Origin: Clostridia bacterium
Lineage (GTDB): Bacteria; Bacillota; Clostridia; Christensenellales; CAG-917
Direction of reading: 5' to 3'
DNA: 57,773 nucleotides
Assembly: GCA_028710495.1 (NCBI GenBank)
Contig: JAQUST010000003.1
Location: forward strand, 37,809-95,581
Shown one piece after another: positions 38,930 to 46,593 of this stretch. How positions within the stretch are numbered: the first letter of the stretch is position 1; every line of letters begins with the position of its first letter. Position numbers and translations under genes: made by a program. A model generated the notes under the pieces. That model was not told where the DNA came from and did not search any database. It was given only the letters and a program-made list of their open reading frames with translations.

Positions 38930-40129
38930 ATGGAAATGAATTATGATGTCATAATTATTGGTGGCGGAGCGTCTGGGCTTTTCGCTTGCGCGGAGCTACA
39001 CGGCAAAAAAGTTGCGATAGCTCTTTTAGAAAGCAACGAAAGAGTCGGCAAAAAACTCATTGCAACCGGAAACGGAAAGTGCAACCTTACCAACTTGGAC
39101 ATGAATTTTATTCATTATAATTGCCCTCACTTTGTTGAGGATTTTTTGAATCGTTATGGAGCAGTGGAAACCATTATGAGCTTCGAGAAAATGGGATTGC
39201 TCACAAAAGTTATCGACAAGAGAGTTTATCCTTATTCAGAAACATCCGCGAATGTTTTGGATGTTTTGCGCAAAAGACTGTGCGACAACATTCAAGTTTT
39301 GACACAGCATACCGTAGACCAAATATTTGAAAAAGACGGACTGTTTGAGGTTTGCGGGTATACTACAGAAAAAGGCAAAAAAGTTGGTACATTTTCGCTG
39401 AGCGCTAAATACGTTGTTCTTGCTACAGGTAGCTTTGCATCGTTTGGTCGTGATAGCTTATCTCTTTACGGAAAACTCGGGCACAAAATCAAAACTCCTA
39501 GACCTTCACTTGTTCCAATCAAGACTGAAAAAGAGGCAATCAAAGGCTTATCAGGCGTGCGCGTGAAAGCTGGAGTCAGGCTTGGCTATCGCTATGAAAT
39601 TGGCGAGGTGCTTTTCAAGGATTTTGGTGTAAGCGGAATCGCGGTTTTCAATATGTCTAATGAGATTGCAAGAGGCAATGCGCAGACTGAGAAAATAATT
39701 ATTGACTTTATGCCCGAAAGCAGTATCGCCGAAGTAGAAACGATGCTTAGGAAGCGTGGCGCAAATACGGTTGGAGATTTGCTTGTTGGCACATTCCATA
39801 CAAAAGTTGTTGACCGAATAATGTGGTATGCAAAATGTGAAGTATATGACAATGCAAACGATAAGATAAGCGCGATTGCTAGCGCAATAAAAACATACCC
39901 ACTAAAAATTACCGGGCTTGGAGATGCAAGTCTTGCTCAAGTCGTGAGTGGTGGATTGTCATTTGAAGAATTTGACCAAAATTTGATGTCAACAATTGTT
40001 CCTAATTTATATGCTATGGGTGAAGCACTTGATATTGACGGTGACTGTGGCGGCTACAATTTGCAGTGGGCGTGGACATCTGCAAAAGTTTGTACTGAAG
40101 GAATCTTAAAAAAACTTAACGATAAATAA
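38930..40129 (+). CDS. HI0933-family FAD-dependent oxidoreductase (YhiN/BaiN type)
   Basis: The 399-residue flavoprotein begins with an FAD-binding Rossmann motif (VIIIGGGASGLFAC) and the family hallmark RVGKKLIATGNGKCNLTN. The C-terminal end GEALDIDGDCGGYNLQWAW, which completes the FAD site, is also typical. Members have been linked to bile-acid or other reductive reactions (BaiN) but most are uncharacterised, so the substrate is open. The ATG at 38930 begins the predicted transcript directly. A MarR regulator follows with its own promoter. Confidence 0.9.
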   Translation: MEMNYDVIIIGGGASGLFACAELHGKKVAIALLESNERVGKKLIATGNGKCNLTNLDMNFIHYNCPHFVEDFLNRYGAVETIMSFEKMGLLTKVIDKRVYPYSETSANVLDVLRKRLCDNIQVLTQHTVDQIFEKDGLFEVCGYTTEKGKKVGTFSLSAKYVVLATGSFASFGRDSLSLYGKLGHKIKTPRPSLVPIKTEKEAIKGLSGVRVKAGVRLGYRYEIGEVLFKDFGVSGIAVFNMSNEIARGNAQTEKIIIDFMPESSIAEVETMLRKRGANTVGDLLVGTFHTKVVDRIMWYAKCEVYDNANDKISAIASAIKTYPLKITGLGDASLAQVVSGGLSFEEFDQNLMSTIVPNLYAMGEALDIDGDCGGYNLQWAWTSAKVCTEGILKKLNDK

Positions 40130-40261
40130 GTGTGAAATTTGAATTTAGAATTTGAAACAATAATTTCAGTTAATTTATTTAAACTGACCGACAAGTCAAT
40201 ACAAAATGAATGTGATTTGAATTTGTGGAAACACAAAGATAAACAAGTTTACATTTTGATA

Positions 40262-40290
40262 TTGAAATTAGAAAAAAATTATGGTAGGAT
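40262..40290 (+). promoter_or_regulatory. promoter of the marR gene
   Basis: TTGAAA at 40262-40267 and TAGGAT at 40285-40290 are 17 bases apart; the ATG follows at 40297. The -10 box includes AGGA, so the same bases could instead act as a ribosome site. Confidence 0.4.
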
Positions 40291-40296
40291 ATATTT

Positions 40297-40719
40297 ATGG
40301 AAAATGCAAAATCGGAATTTTATTTTTCTTCTTTTAATAAATTATTAAAAGCGTATGTTTGTTTCGCACAATCTGAATTGAAACAATACAATCTTTCTCC
40401 AAATGAAATCGAAGTATTATCATTTATAAAGGAGAAAAGTTGCGGAAGTGAAGTTGCACGAGAATTCAATGTGTCAAAAACATTGGTTTCACGCTCCGTT
40501 TCATATTTGGAAAAGAAGAAATTATTGGTGAGCGAGCCAAGCACTCAGGATAAACGCGAAAAAATACTTACATTGACAGATGAGGGGAAGAAAATTTCAC
40601 GAGAAATAAATGAAATGAAAGAAAAATTCTTCGCCAAAACTTTTAAACACTTCGAAGAAAGAGAAATGCTTGTCTTGGAAGCTCTTCTTAAATTATTGCT
40701 AAAAAATATTTTCGATTAA
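40297..40719 (+). CDS. MarR-family transcriptional regulator
   Basis: The 140-residue protein has the winged helix-turn-helix of the MarR family: LSPNEIEVLSFIKEKSC, the recognition helix VAREFNVSKTLVSRSVSYLEKK, and the wing STQDKREKILTLTDEGKK. Such dimers usually repress nearby genes and are released by small molecules. The membrane peptidase gene starts 65 bases downstream in the same direction and is the likely target. ATG 40297 is preceded by AGGA at 7 bases. Confidence 0.9.
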   Translation: MENAKSEFYFSSFNKLLKAYVCFAQSELKQYNLSPNEIEVLSFIKEKSCGSEVAREFNVSKTLVSRSVSYLEKKKLLVSEPSTQDKREKILTLTDEGKKISREINEMKEKFFAKTFKHFEEREMLVLEALLKLLLKNIFD

Positions 40720-40784
40720 TATCGGAGCAGCTAGATTGCTGTTTTCGAATATTATATAGCAAAATTGATAAGGAAGGAAAAGTC

Positions 40785-42011
40785 ATGAGTTTGGAAAAAT
40801 TGAAAAAGGGCAAGGAGCAAAGTGCCGAGTATATGTGTTCAGAAATTGAACATATTATTAAAACATTCGGTAAGCGTGATTCTGGCAGTGTTGGCGAGCA
40901 TAAAGCAAGCGAATATATGGCAGAAGAACTCAAAAAATACTCGGATGATGTGAAAATCGAGGATTTTAAAGTTAATCCTGATTCATTTTATGGTTGGATT
41001 CCGATCACAATTTCACTGATGCTTATATCTGTCGTCGCATATTTTTTTATTCCAATAGTTTCATTGATATTATTGGTCGTTGCGCTGGCGTTGATGCTTG
41101 GTGAATTTATTTTTTACAAAAAAATTATAGATAAACTCTTCAAACAAAAAACCTCCTATAATGTGACAGCAATCAAAAAATCTAAAGGTGAGGCAAAGCG
41201 TCGTATTTTTTTCAATGGTCATCCCGATGCTGCTTGTGAATGGACATTCAGTTATCACTTTGGTGGTAAAGCTATGACTTGGCAGGTTTTGATTTCATTC
41301 GTAGGGATTGTGTACTTTGCGGCTATAATAATCGTGGCATTATTTATGCAGGGATTTGGGTTGGTCATTGCGCAGTCTACAGTGTTATATTTGGGCTTGG
41401 TTAGTTTGATTTTTGTTCCGCTTTGGTTTTCTATGTACTGGCTTTCAAATAGTAAAATTATAACTGACGGCGCCAATGACAACTTGACCGGATGTTATAT
41501 GGGCATTGCTATCATGAAAGCATTAAGTGATAATAAGGTCGCGCTTGAAAATACAGAAGTAGGCGTCATTTTATCAGGCTCGGAAGAAGCCGGTCTTCGT
41601 GGCGCAAAAGCTTGGTGTGGTGTACATAAAGATGATTATAAGGATGTTGAAACCGTCATCATTTCGTATGATACTTTGCACGAATCCAAATTTTTGACTG
41701 TGAACAAAAAGGATTTGAATTCAACGCTTCCAACCGACGATTGCTTAGGAAATCTATTCAAGCAAGCTGCTGACAACGTGGGTGCGGTGTGCAACTTCGG
41801 AGTCGTGCCAATAGGCGCAACTGATAGCGCAGCATTCACTCAAGGAGGATTCCGCGCAACAGGGATTACGGCGATGGATCATGTCATTCAAAATTACTAT
41901 CACACAAGAAAGGACAGTTATGACAATTTGGATAAGGAATGTTTAGCAGCAACTTTTGAAGTTTCTGTTGAAGCTCTTGACCTTTTCGACAATGGCGAAC
42001 TGAAAAAATAA
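40785..42011 (+). CDS. membrane-embedded M28-family metallopeptidase
   Basis: The 408-residue protein carries the zinc ligands and catalytic residues of M28 aminopeptidases: H146 and D148 (FNGHPDA), D232 (GANDNLTG), E267-E268 (GSEEAGLRGA), D296 (SYDTLHE), D347 (ATDSAAF) and H373 (YYHTRKD). Two membrane segments lie before the domain (about 70-90 and 92-112) and two more lie inside it (about 165-188 and 197-218), between the first and second metal ligands. That insertion is unusual. AAGGAAGG precedes the ATG. It probably follows the marR gene in one transcript and ends at a two-way terminator. The substrate is unknown. Confidence 0.85.
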   Translation: MSLEKLKKGKEQSAEYMCSEIEHIIKTFGKRDSGSVGEHKASEYMAEELKKYSDDVKIEDFKVNPDSFYGWIPITISLMLISVVAYFFIPIVSLILLVVALALMLGEFIFYKKIIDKLFKQKTSYNVTAIKKSKGEAKRRIFFNGHPDAACEWTFSYHFGGKAMTWQVLISFVGIVYFAAIIIVALFMQGFGLVIAQSTVLYLGLVSLIFVPLWFSMYWLSNSKIITDGANDNLTGCYMGIAIMKALSDNKVALENTEVGVILSGSEEAGLRGAKAWCGVHKDDYKDVETVIISYDTLHESKFLTVNKKDLNSTLPTDDCLGNLFKQAADNVGAVCNFGVVPIGATDSAAFTQGGFRATGITAMDHVIQNYYHTRKDSYDNLDKECLAATFEVSVEALDLFDNGELKK

Positions 42012-42051
42012 ACTAAGTTTTAATATTTGTATTATGATATTTGTTTACTAT

Positions 42052-42079
42052 AAAAGAGAAAGCTAAATCTTTCTCTTTT
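42052..42079. terminator. bidirectional terminator between convergent genes
   Basis: AAAAGAGAAAG at 42052-42062 pairs perfectly with CTTTCTCTTTT at 42069-42079 around CTAAAT. It serves the M28 peptidase gene and the minus-strand helicase-loader gene, whose stop is five bases away. Confidence 0.88.
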
Positions 42080-42083
42080 ATTA

Positions 42084-43022
42084 TTACCTATAGCTTCGCA
42101 AATCGTTACCTTCAAAAATACGAATGAGCGTATTTCTTTGATTTGTAAGTCTGTACGCAATTCTTTCTCCATATTTCTCGACCAATTGATCACTTAGATT
42201 TGTAGTAACGATGGTCGATTTGCAATTTACTTCTCTTTCACAAATAATTAATAAAAGGTATTCTTCAGTTATATTATTTAAGTACGGCTCAACGCCGAGA
42301 TCGTCAATGATAAGCAAATCAACTGTCAAAAAATCCTCGAGATATTGGTCGCGATCTTCAGGCAATGAAAAATGGCATGATTTCATTTTTTGGAACAACT
42401 CGTAAGACGAAATGAATATAACTGTAAATCCACGATTGACAAGTTCATTGGCAATAGCTGATGCAACACAAGTTTTTCCTGTTCCTGCCGGTCCTGCAAG
42501 CAACATGTTCTGAGTTTTTTTTGGAGAAAACATTTTGCAATAGATTTTGGCCTTTTTGTAGGTTTCTTCCAAAAAATTAAATTGAGAAATATCAAAGATT
42601 TTTGAAGCATCAAAATCTTTGAAGGTGAAAGGTGCAACAACTTCTAGATTTGCTATACTTTTTACCTTAGCGAGATAGCGTGAATTAAAACATTCACAAT
42701 ATGTATTTCCTATTTTTCCTGTATCATTACATTTCGGGCAAGTGTATTGTGGCTCAAAATCTAAATAGTTGTAGCCATATTTTAATAAAGATTTATTAAG
42801 CATTGATGATAATTCAATTTCATTTTGTTTGAAAGCAGAAGTATCCTTACCTTCAAATTCTGCTTTTACCATTTCGAAATTATTAAGTCTTATAGCTTTG
42901 TCGCATTCTTTAAGCTCAGGTATTGCAAATGCTATATCCGATTTTTTTTGCGCATAAAGTTCTTCCTGTTTTCGAAGTGTCTGAAGTTCATTAAGAATTA
43001 TTTTATATATTTTATTTCTCAT
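42084..43022 (-). CDS. DnaI/DnaC-like helicase loader ATPase
   Basis: The 312-residue protein has an N-terminal helical domain, a four-cysteine zinc module (CPKCNDTGKIGNTYCEC) and an AAA+ domain with Walker A GPAGTGKT, Walker B LLIIDDLG and a C-terminal arginine region (YRLTNQRNTLIRIFEG). This matches DnaI of Firmicutes, which loads the DnaB-type helicase onto DNA. It starts at ATG 43022, one base after the stop of the DnaD-like gene; no ribosome site is visible, so translation is likely coupled. A longer reading starting at 43055 would overlap the upstream gene without support. The gene pair fits a primosome role. Confidence 0.88.
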   Translation of the reverse strand: MRNKIYKIILNELQTLRKQEELYAQKKSDIAFAIPELKECDKAIRLNNFEMVKAEFEGKDTSAFKQNEIELSSMLNKSLLKYGYNYLDFEPQYTCPKCNDTGKIGNTYCECFNSRYLAKVKSIANLEVVAPFTFKDFDASKIFDISQFNFLEETYKKAKIYCKMFSPKKTQNMLLAGPAGTGKTCVASAIANELVNRGFTVIFISSYELFQKMKSCHFSLPEDRDQYLEDFLTVDLLIIDDLGVEPYLNNITEEYLLLIICEREVNCKSTIVTTNLSDQLVEKYGERIAYRLTNQRNTLIRIFEGNDLRSYR

Positions 43023-43023
43023 A

Positions 43024-44475
43024 TTAATAATTATTTTCATCATCAAACAAATCATTGTTTGAGAATATTCTCTTTAGTTCTTCTTTTGAATAATCATGGT
43101 TCATGTAGTTTGAAGCGTTATGTTGTTTTTTTCCGTTTTTCACGATATTACTGTCAGTTGATTTTGCTTTTTCGATTGACTTTATGTTTTGAGAATTCCA
43201 GTTTTGAAGAAGTTGACTCATTGCCGGTATGGGATAAGTTTTTAGTGCGGAGCATTCAGCTGCATACAAAATTATTTCATCTGAAAAGCCCCATGTTGTC
43301 GTCCATAGTTTATAACTCTCTCTGTCATTGTTTGTGACGTTGCGAATTCGCCCTGTAGCTTCGATTATTTTTTTGATTTTCTCATCATTCGCAAGCTGAA
43401 TCGCAATAAACTGGTCAATGCTATCCTTTGTGAGAAGTCCTTTTTTGAAGAATGAACTTACATATGAGTTGACGCCCCCAAGTGTCTTCACCCCGCCCAG
43501 AAAGCAATAATGAGCTATCGTGCAAAGTGCCTCGTCATCGAATCCTTTTTCAGTCCAAGGGACGGTGTAGACCTCGATGACATGATCCATACTTTCATAA
43601 AACACTCCAATGGTTTTGTTGATTTTTATTGCTAGTTCACGCAACGCAGTGATGTAGGACTCGTAGTCTTTCATCGCAGGTTGTGTAAATATATTTTTGC
43701 GGTAATAATCATCAAGTTGCGTGTCTAAACGCTTGAATGTTTTGCTTTTAAGCGATTTCGCAGCAAATACAATCGCATCCAATTCATAGCCCCAACTCTT
43801 TGTCCATTTGAGCAGCAATTGCTTCTCATCAAGGTCAGCTCCGCCTTTGCGTGCTAAAGCCTTGAGCAACTGACGCATACTGTCGGTTTGCGCTTCGTAT
43901 TCAAGCAGTTTTTCTTCGACATCGCTTATCGTTTTCACGCCGTTGTTCGCCCAGTCTTTTGCAACTGCGATTATGTAGGGATAACGCACATTGTTGCCTT
44001 TTTGGTCGATACAATATTGAGCAATCATAAGTAAAGCGCTTTGTTCCATTTTATAAACTTCTAGGAACATATAATATTCGTTGTATTCATTCGGCAGTAT
44101 TTGGCGGTCGTGAAACAGCTCTTGAAGTTGAACATTGAAGTCACCGTATTTTTCCGCCTTAAATTTGCGTGGAGGTTGGTTTCCGCGTTTCATTGATAGA
44201 TACAAGACTTCAAGCGGTTTTGCGGATATGATTTTCACTAGTCCGCATTCTGCCCAATATGAATAAATTTCTAGGATTTCTTCTTCTGCGACATCAAGTA
44301 CTCTTGTCATATCGTCAAGAGTGTTTGGTTCGGCAGGATTGTTGCATTGATAAAGTCCGTAAAGATAAACACGGATTTCTTTATCTTTTGCATAGGGCAA
44401 ATATTCGATGATGAATTTATTGTCCACCAGCGTGAATGTGTCCATGAGAAAATCGTTTGAAAATTTGAAAAGCAT
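43024..44475 (-). CDS. DnaD-domain primosome protein
   Basis: DnaD-type proteins (DnaD and DnaB of Firmicutes) remodel origin DNA and recruit the helicase loader. The 483-residue protein has an N-terminal winged-helix-like part (LDDMTRVLDVAEEEILEIYSYW) and at least two DnaD C-terminal-type segments with the aromatic pattern YIIAVAKDWANNGV and MSQLLQNWNSQNI, more like B. subtilis DnaB in length. The tail is low-complexity and polar. ATG 44475 is chosen; AAAGGA lies 12 bases upstream, a little far. It directly precedes the DnaI-like gene, an expected partner. Confidence 0.85.
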   Translation of the reverse strand: MLFKFSNDFLMDTFTLVDNKFIIEYLPYAKDKEIRVYLYGLYQCNNPAEPNTLDDMTRVLDVAEEEILEIYSYWAECGLVKIISAKPLEVLYLSMKRGNQPPRKFKAEKYGDFNVQLQELFHDRQILPNEYNEYYMFLEVYKMEQSALLMIAQYCIDQKGNNVRYPYIIAVAKDWANNGVKTISDVEEKLLEYEAQTDSMRQLLKALARKGGADLDEKQLLLKWTKSWGYELDAIVFAAKSLKSKTFKRLDTQLDDYYRKNIFTQPAMKDYESYITALRELAIKINKTIGVFYESMDHVIEVYTVPWTEKGFDDEALCTIAHYCFLGGVKTLGGVNSYVSSFFKKGLLTKDSIDQFIAIQLANDEKIKKIIEATGRIRNVTNNDRESYKLWTTTWGFSDEIILYAAECSALKTYPIPAMSQLLQNWNSQNIKSIEKAKSTDSNIVKNGKKQHNASNYMNHDYSKEELKRIFSNNDLFDDENNY

Positions 44476-44508
44476 CGTGAATGTAAGTCCTTTAGTAGAG
44501 TAACAAGT

Positions 44509-44537
44509 ATAATAACACACGCAAAGGCGCGCGTAAA
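44509..44537 (-). promoter_or_regulatory. possible promoter of the dnaD-dnaI pair
   Basis: Minus-strand TTTACG (44532-44537) and TATTAT (44509-44514) are 17 bases apart. The spacer is rich in alternating CG and GT, as at two other promoters in this window. Confidence 0.4.
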
Positions 44538-44701
44538 GTTCAAAAATAAAAAAAATAATATTGCCCTAGATGTTGTGCCATTTTGAAATGGTTGCCCAAC
44601 GGTTAAGTTTTGTTACGAGTGTTGTCATTACTATGTTTATAAGTCATTATAAACAGATAATTTGACAGGCGAGCATAATCATAAGTGCTATTACATATTT
44701 T

Positions 44702-45229
44702 TTACAAATCATCGTTTAAGTATTTTTTTCTGTGAATGATTGAAAATCCCTTTGGAATAATTTCATTTGGCATAGCTTTTCTAAGCCCTAAAGCAAGAGG
44801 TATACCAAGTGCACCGACAATCACTGCTTGTGATACTAAAATTGAAAACATATTCAGCCAATATAGCATATCAGTTTTATTTATAACCCAAATAAGCGGC
44901 ACAATCAATGCATTGATAATAACAGGCGGAATTGCCGCCAAAACTAGTTTATTGTGCAAAAGATAAGTGAGTATTGCCGCAATGAGTGTTGCGCTTGTGC
45001 CCAAAATTACATCTAAAATTCCGAAAGGGGAAAATAAATTTGTGAGCAAACATCCAATAGATAAGCCTAAAATTGCCTCAGGAAATAGTGCGGGCAAAAC
45101 ACATAAAGCTTCAGATATTCGAAACTGAATTGTGCCAAAGGTTATCGCTGGAACAGAGATTGACAAAATAAAATAAAGTGCAGCTATGAGCGCAGAGCGC
45201 GTGAGCCGTTTAAGATTTTTTGAACGCAT
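44702..45229 (-). CDS. queT: QueT-family queuosine precursor transporter
   Basis: QueT is the membrane substrate-binding (S) component thought to import queuosine precursors with a shared ECF energising module. The 175-residue protein is nearly all hydrophobic, with five or six membrane segments, and shows the family's RSALIAALYFILSISVPAI start and the IQFRISEALCVLPALFPEAI segment. I start it at ATG 45229, with GAGGT 8 bases upstream; a longer reading of 30 extra residues has no support. The ribosome site is the end of a preQ1-I-type pseudoknot, which fits the predicted cargo. No other queuosine gene is in the window. Confidence 0.88.
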   Translation of the reverse strand: MRSKNLKRLTRSALIAALYFILSISVPAITFGTIQFRISEALCVLPALFPEAILGLSIGCLLTNLFSPFGILDVILGTSATLIAAILTYLLHNKLVLAAIPPVIINALIVPLIWVINKTDMLYWLNMFSILVSQAVIVGALGIPLALGLRKAMPNEIIPKGFSIIHRKKYLNDDL

Positions 45230-45238
45230 AAAAAAATA

Positions 45239-45275
45239 CCTCGGTTTTTTTTCGTGATGGGTTGCCGTTACCATC
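45239..45275 (-). promoter_or_regulatory. preQ1-I-type riboswitch controlling queT translation
   Basis: Read on the minus strand, stem P1 is GATGG (45271-45275) with CCATC. The 10-base loop is TAACGGCAAC, then a tail of eight A and CCGAGG. CGG in the loop can pair with CCG in the tail to make the H-type pseudoknot, and loop C15 corresponds to the ligand-contacting C of the Thermoanaerobacter tengcongensis preQ1-I riboswitch, whose loop has the same length and ends AAC. The GAGG ribosome site directly abuts the pseudoknot, so ligand binding should block queT translation. Confidence 0.75.
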
Positions 45276-45441
45276 AAATGTATGGTATCATAATATACAT
45301 TGATGGGCAAGCAATTCAAGCTTTAGTTTTAATTTTTTGCCATAATTTTTTTCTTTATGCAAACAATAATTTTACATTCAAAAGCTTTTTGCCACGAAAA
45401 ACATATCTTTTCAAGTAGGTTAGCTTGAATAAAGGAGTAAT

Positions 45442-45912
45442 ATGCACGAATTTACAAACATTGAACAACCACTTTCGAATTATCTCAATTCAGGAGCATT
45501 TTTGGTTTCAGGAGACAATGTGATGACAGTCAGTTGGGGACTCATTGGAGTTATGTGGGGGAAGAAAGTTTTGGTTGCCCCAATCCGCGATACCCGATAC
45601 ACAAAGACTTTTGTTGATATGTCGAATGAATTTACACTTTCTGTCCCAAAGGCAAACGAAATGCGAGAGCAAATTGCTTTTTGTGGTTCAAGAAGCGGAA
45701 GAGATGTTGACAAATGGAAAGAATGTAATATGACAAAACAAAAAGCGAAAGAGGTTTCTTCGTTTGTTGTTGGTGGGTGTGATAAATATTTTGAATGCCG
45801 AGTTTTGACTGTCGTTGATATGAAAGATTCAGATCTCAGCAAAATTGATAAGTGGTATCCATCACACGATATGCACAACTTTTATTTTGCAGAAATTGTT
45901 GCAGAATACTAA
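45442..45912 (+). CDS. flavin reductase-like FMN-binding protein
   Basis: The 156-residue protein resembles the split-barrel flavin reductase fold: GAFLVSGDNVMTVSWGLIGVMWGKKVLVAPIRDTRYT, with a later FCGSRSGRDVDKWKECNM segment that matches the family's usual phosphate-contacting loop. Such proteins bind FMN and act as reductases or electron carriers; this one has no rubredoxin or other extra domain. AAGGAG is 5 bases before the ATG. A terminator follows, so it is transcribed alone, between queT and spoVT. Confidence 0.85.
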   Translation: MHEFTNIEQPLSNYLNSGAFLVSGDNVMTVSWGLIGVMWGKKVLVAPIRDTRYTKTFVDMSNEFTLSVPKANEMREQIAFCGSRSGRDVDKWKECNMTKQKAKEVSSFVVGGCDKYFECRVLTVVDMKDSDLSKIDKWYPSHDMHNFYFAEIVAEY

Positions 45913-45970
45913 ATTGTAAAACGGGCACATAGTTGCCAAATATATGTGTTGGAATTTTTTATAAAAAATA

Positions 45971-45998
45971 AAAGTATCGCTGTTGCGGTGCTTTTTTA
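45971..45998 (+). terminator. terminator after the flavin reductase-like gene
   Basis: AAAGTATCGC at 45971-45980 pairs with GCGGTGCTTT at 45985-45994 around TGTT with two G-T pairs, followed by TTTT. Confidence 0.75.
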
Positions 45999-46006
45999 TT
46001 TAGGGT

Positions 46007-46035
46007 GCATACAACCTAACATTTTATTGATACTA
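46007..46035 (+). promoter_or_regulatory. possible sigma-G promoter of spoVT
   Basis: GCATA at 46007-46011 fits the forespore sigma-G -35 consensus GHATR, and GATACTA at 46029-46035, after 17 bases, differs from the -10 consensus CATHHTA only in its first base. spoVT of B. subtilis is transcribed by sigma-G. The match is suggestive only. Confidence 0.35.
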
Positions 46036-46065
46036 ACTATAACAAAAACTGGGAGGATTTTTTTT

Positions 46066-46593
46066 ATGCAAACAACAGGCATTGTGAGAAGAATTGACGA
46101 ATTGGGACGTATCGTCATACCAAAAGAAATTAGACGTACTATGCGTCTGTTTGAGGGCGATGAAATGGAAATATGCGTTGCTGACGGTATGTTAACTTTG
46201 AAAAAGTTTTCGGAAATCGAGAATATGAGACGCGTGGCAGGCGATATAGTTATGACCCTTCGTGATTTTACTTCAGCTGAGGTTATGTTGGTGGATTTGA
46301 GCAATATTGTTCTTTGTGAGGGCGGGTTGAAAAAACGTGTTCAGGGCAAAGAAATTACAAACGAATTTGAGGATGTTTTGCGTGGCAGAAAATTTAAGCT
46401 GTTGACAGGCAGCGAGCGCGTTCCGCTTTACGAAGGAGACCCGATAGAGTTCAAAAGTCAGATAATCTCGCCAATAGTTGCACAAGGAGATGTAGTTGGC
46501 GGTTTGGTTATGCTCACCAACAACAATGGACAAGAACTCAGCGGATTTGTAAATTTGGCTGTGCAAATTCTTGTGCCAATTTGCACTAAATGA
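46066..46593 (+). CDS. spoVT: stage V sporulation protein T (AbrB-type regulator)
   Basis: SpoVT is a forespore transcription regulator with an N-terminal swapped-hairpin AbrB domain and a C-terminal GAF-like domain. The 175-residue protein begins MQTTGIVRRIDELGRIVIPKEIRRTM-like, split here as GIVRRIDELGRIV and PKEIRRTMRLFEGD, an almost canonical SpoVT start. ATG 46066 has GGGAGGA 8 bases upstream; a reading starting at 45946 has no ribosome site and runs through a terminator. spoVB follows with a 4-base overlap (ATGA), the order seen in B. subtilis. It is the best single sign that the organism sporulates or descends from sporulators. Confidence 0.94.
   Translation: MQTTGIVRRIDELGRIVIPKEIRRTMRLFEGDEMEICVADGMLTLKKFSEIENMRRVAGDIVMTLRDFTSAEVMLVDLSNIVLCEGGLKKRVQGKEITNEFEDVLRGRKFKLLTGSERVPLYEGDPIEFKSQIISPIVAQGDVVGGLVMLTNNNGQELSGFVNLAVQILVPICTK

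Noticed and set aside
40262-40299. marR gene as a fourth leaderless case
   Set aside because: The spacing fits, but AGGA seven bases before the ATG is a usable ribosome site, so the case is ambiguous.
42825-43337. 170-codon plus-strand frame across the dnaI-dnaD junction
   Set aside because: Antisense to two well-supported genes; its Phe/Tyr/Leu-rich composition is that of a reverse-strand shadow.
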